8,722 bases of DNA from Bacteroidales bacterium (lineage in GTDB: Bacteria > Bacteroidota > Bacteroidia > Bacteroidales > UBA7960). Location of the stretch: contig SLPR01000248.1 of the NCBI GenBank assembly GCA_007131895.1, positions 1 to 8,722 of the forward strand. The letters run 5' to 3'. Below, piece after piece: positions 6,543 through 8,722 of the stretch (the stretch's first letter is position 1; every line of letters starts with the position of its first letter). The notes below the pieces were generated by a model that did not search any database, was not told the origin of the DNA, and saw only the letters and a program-made list of their open reading frames with translations. The position numbers were made by a program, and so were the translations under genes.

Positions 6543-8722
6543 TTATAGCAAACTATAGGAAACAGCTACACCCACCGTAACTACGGAAGCCATTACCATC
6601 AGTTTGATAAGAATATTGAGGCTGGGGCCTGAAGTGTCCTTGAAAGGATCACCCACGGTATCACCAATTACCGTGGCTTTGTGGTTTTCAGAACCTTTTC
6701 CGCCATAGTGGCCTTCTTCCACATACTTTTTTGCGTTGTCCCAGGCGCCTCCTGCATTGGCCATAAAGATGGCAAGGGCAAAACCGCTGGAGATGGTTCC
6801 GACAAGCAATCCGGTAATTCCTGCCACACCAAAAACAAGACCTACTATCACAGGAATAAGCAATGCAACCAGTGAAGGCAACATCATCTCTTTCTGGGCT
6901 CCTTTGGTAGAAATTTCCACGCAGCGGGCATAATCGGGTTCAGCTTTTCCTTCCATAATACCGGGAATGGTTCTGAACTGACGACGCACTTCATCAACCA
7001 TTTTCTGGGCAGCACGACCCACAGCGTTCATGGTCATACCGCTGAAAAGAAATACAGACATTACGCCCAAAAAGATTCCCACGATAACTTTGGGATTCAT
7101 CAGGTGAATCTGATAATGGTAAACAAAATCGATAAAAGCTGCATCAATGGCAGGAATACCGTTGATTAGCTCATTGGGCATATCCAGGAATTTCACGTAC
7201 ATCATCCTCACCTCTTCAAAATAAGAAGCGAGCAGTGCCAGTGCAGTAAGGGCAGCACTACCAATGGCAAATCCTTTTCCTGTTGCAGCGGTGGTGTTAC
7301 CCAGTGCGTCCAAAGCATCTGTGCGGGCACGTACCTCAGCACCCAGGGCACACATCTGTGCATTCCCTCCTGCATTGTCAGCAATAGGACCATAAGCATC
7401 AGTAGCGAGGGTAATTCCCAGCGTGGAAAGCATCCCTACTGCGGCCACACCGATACCGTAAAGCCCGAAATTAAGGTAATCAACGTGGAAGTTAAATCCT
7501 GTAGCGAAAGAATAGGCCAGGGTGATGGCCACTACAATGATACCCAAGGGTATTGCAGCAGATATAAGGCCCGTTCCAACCCCATTGATGATAAGGGTTG
7601 CAGCACCGGTTTGGCTGGACTCAGCAATCCTTTGTGTGGGTCTGTAAGCGGATGCAGTAAAGTACTCTGTTGACTGCCCAATGCCAATACCGGCAAGCAA
7701 TCCAATGACAATGGATCCCCATATTCCCAAATAGTTGGGCAAACCAAGGTAATACAATATAAGTAAAGAGAAAATCACGATAAGCACAGCACTCACGTTC
7801 ACACCGAATCCCAGGGAGTGCAGCAACTGTTTTTGTGTCGCCCCTTCTTTGGTACGTACCATAAATACTCCGGCTATGGAAAGCAAAGTACCCACAGCAG
7901 CAATCAGCATGGGAGCAATCACAGCCTTGGTCTGAATGTCAAGGGTATATTTTATCCCCGTTACCGGATCAATACCCATAAAAGCTGCGGCTCCCAGCAG
8001 TGCAGTGGCAAGGATAGAAGCAGCGAAGGATTCGAAAAGATCGGCTCCCATACCGGCCACATCCCCCACATTATCGCCCACATTGTCGGCAATGGTAGCA
8101 GGGTTACGCGGGTCATCTTCAGGAATCCCGGCTTCTACTTTGCCTACCAGGTCGGCCCCCACATCGGCAGCCTTGGTATAGATACCTCCGCCTACCCGGG
8201 CAAACAGCGCCTGGGTAGAGGCCCCCATTCCGAAAGTAAGCATTATCGCTGTGATGGTCATCAGTTTATAACCATCGGCAGTTTCGGGGATAAAATAATT
8301 GAGGATAACAAACCACAGCGATATATCAACCAGCACCAGCCCTACCACCACCAGCCCCATCACGGCACCACTGCGGAAAGCAAGACGCAACCCCCCGTTA
8401 AGGGATGTGCGGCAGGCGTGGGCAACCCGTGCCGAGGCATAAGTTGCGGCTTTCATCCCGAAATAACCTGCCAAACCGGAGAAAAACCCTCCGGAAATAA
8501 AGGCCACCGGAACCCAGGGATTCTGAACCCCCAGCCCGTAAGCCAGTATGCCAAATATGACAGCAATAATAAAAAAGACAACAATAACTACTTTGTATTG
8601 TTGTCTTAAGTAGGCTGAAGCGCCTTTTCGGACGTGTTCAGCAATTTTTTTCATCATGTCGGTGCCTTCCGAATGGCGCATCATTTGCCGGAAAAAATAA
8701 TAAGCAAACAATAAAGCAAGAG
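6543..8722 (-). CDS. hppA: Membrane ion-translocating pyrophosphatase (5' end outside window)
   Basis: This multi-spanning membrane enzyme couples PPi hydrolysis to export of Na+ and/or H+. Numbering from the TTG codon at 8711, the substrate-site motifs are DVGADLVGKVE (183-193), EDDPRNPATIADNVGDNVGD (198-217), DNAGGN (445-450), NAGGAWDNAKKYVE (652-665) and IGDTVGDPFKDTSGPSLN (682-699). The motif GNTTAATGKG (471-480) has Ala475 and Gly478, where K+-independent enzymes have Lys and Thr, so this is a K+-dependent type. Glu227 in ADLFES matches the position of the gate glutamate in Na+-pumping enzymes. The frame stays open from 8711 to the window edge (codons for Leu, Ala, Leu, then a partial codon), so TTG 8711 is internal and the true start lies beyond 8722. 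Family enzymes usually exceed 700 residues, so only a short first-helix segment should be missing. The stop is TAA at 6543-6545. Confidence 0.96.
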   Translation of the reverse strand, partial: LALLFAYYFFRQMMRHSEGTDMMKKIAEHVRKGASAYLRQQYKVVIVVFFIIAVIFGILAYGLGVQNPWVPVAFISGGFFSGLAGYFGMKAATYASARVAHACRTSLNGGLRLAFRSGAVMGLVVVGLVLVDISLWFVILNYFIPETADGYKLMTITAIMLTFGMGASTQALFARVGGGIYTKAADVGADLVGKVEAGIPEDDPRNPATIADNVGDNVGDVAGMGADLFESFAASILATALLGAAAFMGIDPVTGIKYTLDIQTKAVIAPMLIAAVGTLLSIAGVFMVRTKEGATQKQLLHSLGFGVNVSAVLIVIFSLLILYYLGLPNYLGIWGSIVIGLLAGIGIGQSTEYFTASAYRPTQRIAESSQTGAATLIINGVGTGLISAAIPLGIIVVAITLAYSFATGFNFHVDYLNFGLYGIGVAAVGMLSTLGITLATDAYGPIADNAGGNAQMCALGAEVRARTDALDALGNTTAATGKGFAIGSAALTALALLASYFEEVRMMYVKFLDMPNELINGIPAIDAAFIDFVYHYQIHLMNPKVIVGIFLGVMSVFLFSGMTMNAVGRAAQKMVDEVRRQFRTIPGIMEGKAEPDYARCVEISTKGAQKEMMLPSLVALLIPVIVGLVFGVAGITGLLVGTISSGFALAIFMANAGGAWDNAKKYVEEGHYGGKGSENHKATVIGDTVGDPFKDTSGPSLNILIKLMVMASVVTVGVAVSYSLL

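Noticed and set aside
7818..8609. Long plus-strand open frame of 263 codons
   Set aside because: It lies wholly antisense to hppA, is rich in Ser/Gly/His/Gln like a shadow frame, and matches no family. The opposite strand is unambiguous hppA.
8709..8711. TTG as the true start of hppA
   Set aside because: The frame remains open to the window edge with hydrophobic codons that fit the first membrane helix, so the gene continues outside the window.

Overview
The window looks like chromosomal DNA from a member of the Bacteroidota, most likely a Bacteroidales/Marinilabiliales-type anaerobe or facultative anaerobe. Four lines of evidence point there. The starts lack clear Shine-Dalgarno sequences. 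Matches to the Bacteroidota -7 promoter element (TAnnTTTG) lie upstream of the iorA homologue. The IorA homologue has the short, ferredoxin-domain-less form. The membrane pyrophosphatase closely resembles, from memory, the Bacteroides-type K+-dependent enzymes. No rRNA, tRNA, CRISPR array, transposase or phage gene is visible.

Layout, left to right. (1) Bases 39-118 hold two copies of a palindromic element, which is the least explained sequence in the window. (2) A minus-strand gene encodes an AcpH-like acyl carrier protein phosphodiesterase (145-759). (3) A divergent intergenic region of about 320 bases (760-1080) contains a perfect 11-bp tandem repeat, a perfect 9-bp inverted repeat, a 7-bp dyad and tandem -7 promoter matches, so it looks densely regulatory. 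(4) iorA and iorB (1081-2694 and 2753-3337, plus strand) encode the two subunits of an indolepyruvate/arylpyruvate:ferredoxin oxidoreductase, followed by an intrinsic terminator. (5) A 240-base leader precedes gcvP (3580-6468, plus strand, GTG start), the glycine-cleavage P protein. (6) A strong bidirectional terminator sits between convergent gcvP and hppA. (7) hppA (minus strand, 6543 to the right edge) encodes a membrane ion-pumping pyrophosphatase whose first residues lie outside the window.

The genes fit an amino-acid-catabolising or fermentative lifestyle. IorAB converts aromatic 2-oxoacids to aryl-acyl-CoA with reduction of ferredoxin, or runs in reverse. GcvP decarboxylates glycine in the glycine cleavage system, whose GcvT, GcvH and Lpd partners are not here. 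HppA recovers energy from PPi as an ion gradient. Apart from iorA-iorB there is no evidence that these genes form one operon, and they read mainly as housekeeping metabolism. The best candidates for something undescribed are the paired palindromes at 39-118 and the repeat-rich acpH/iorA intergenic region. No new protein system is evident.
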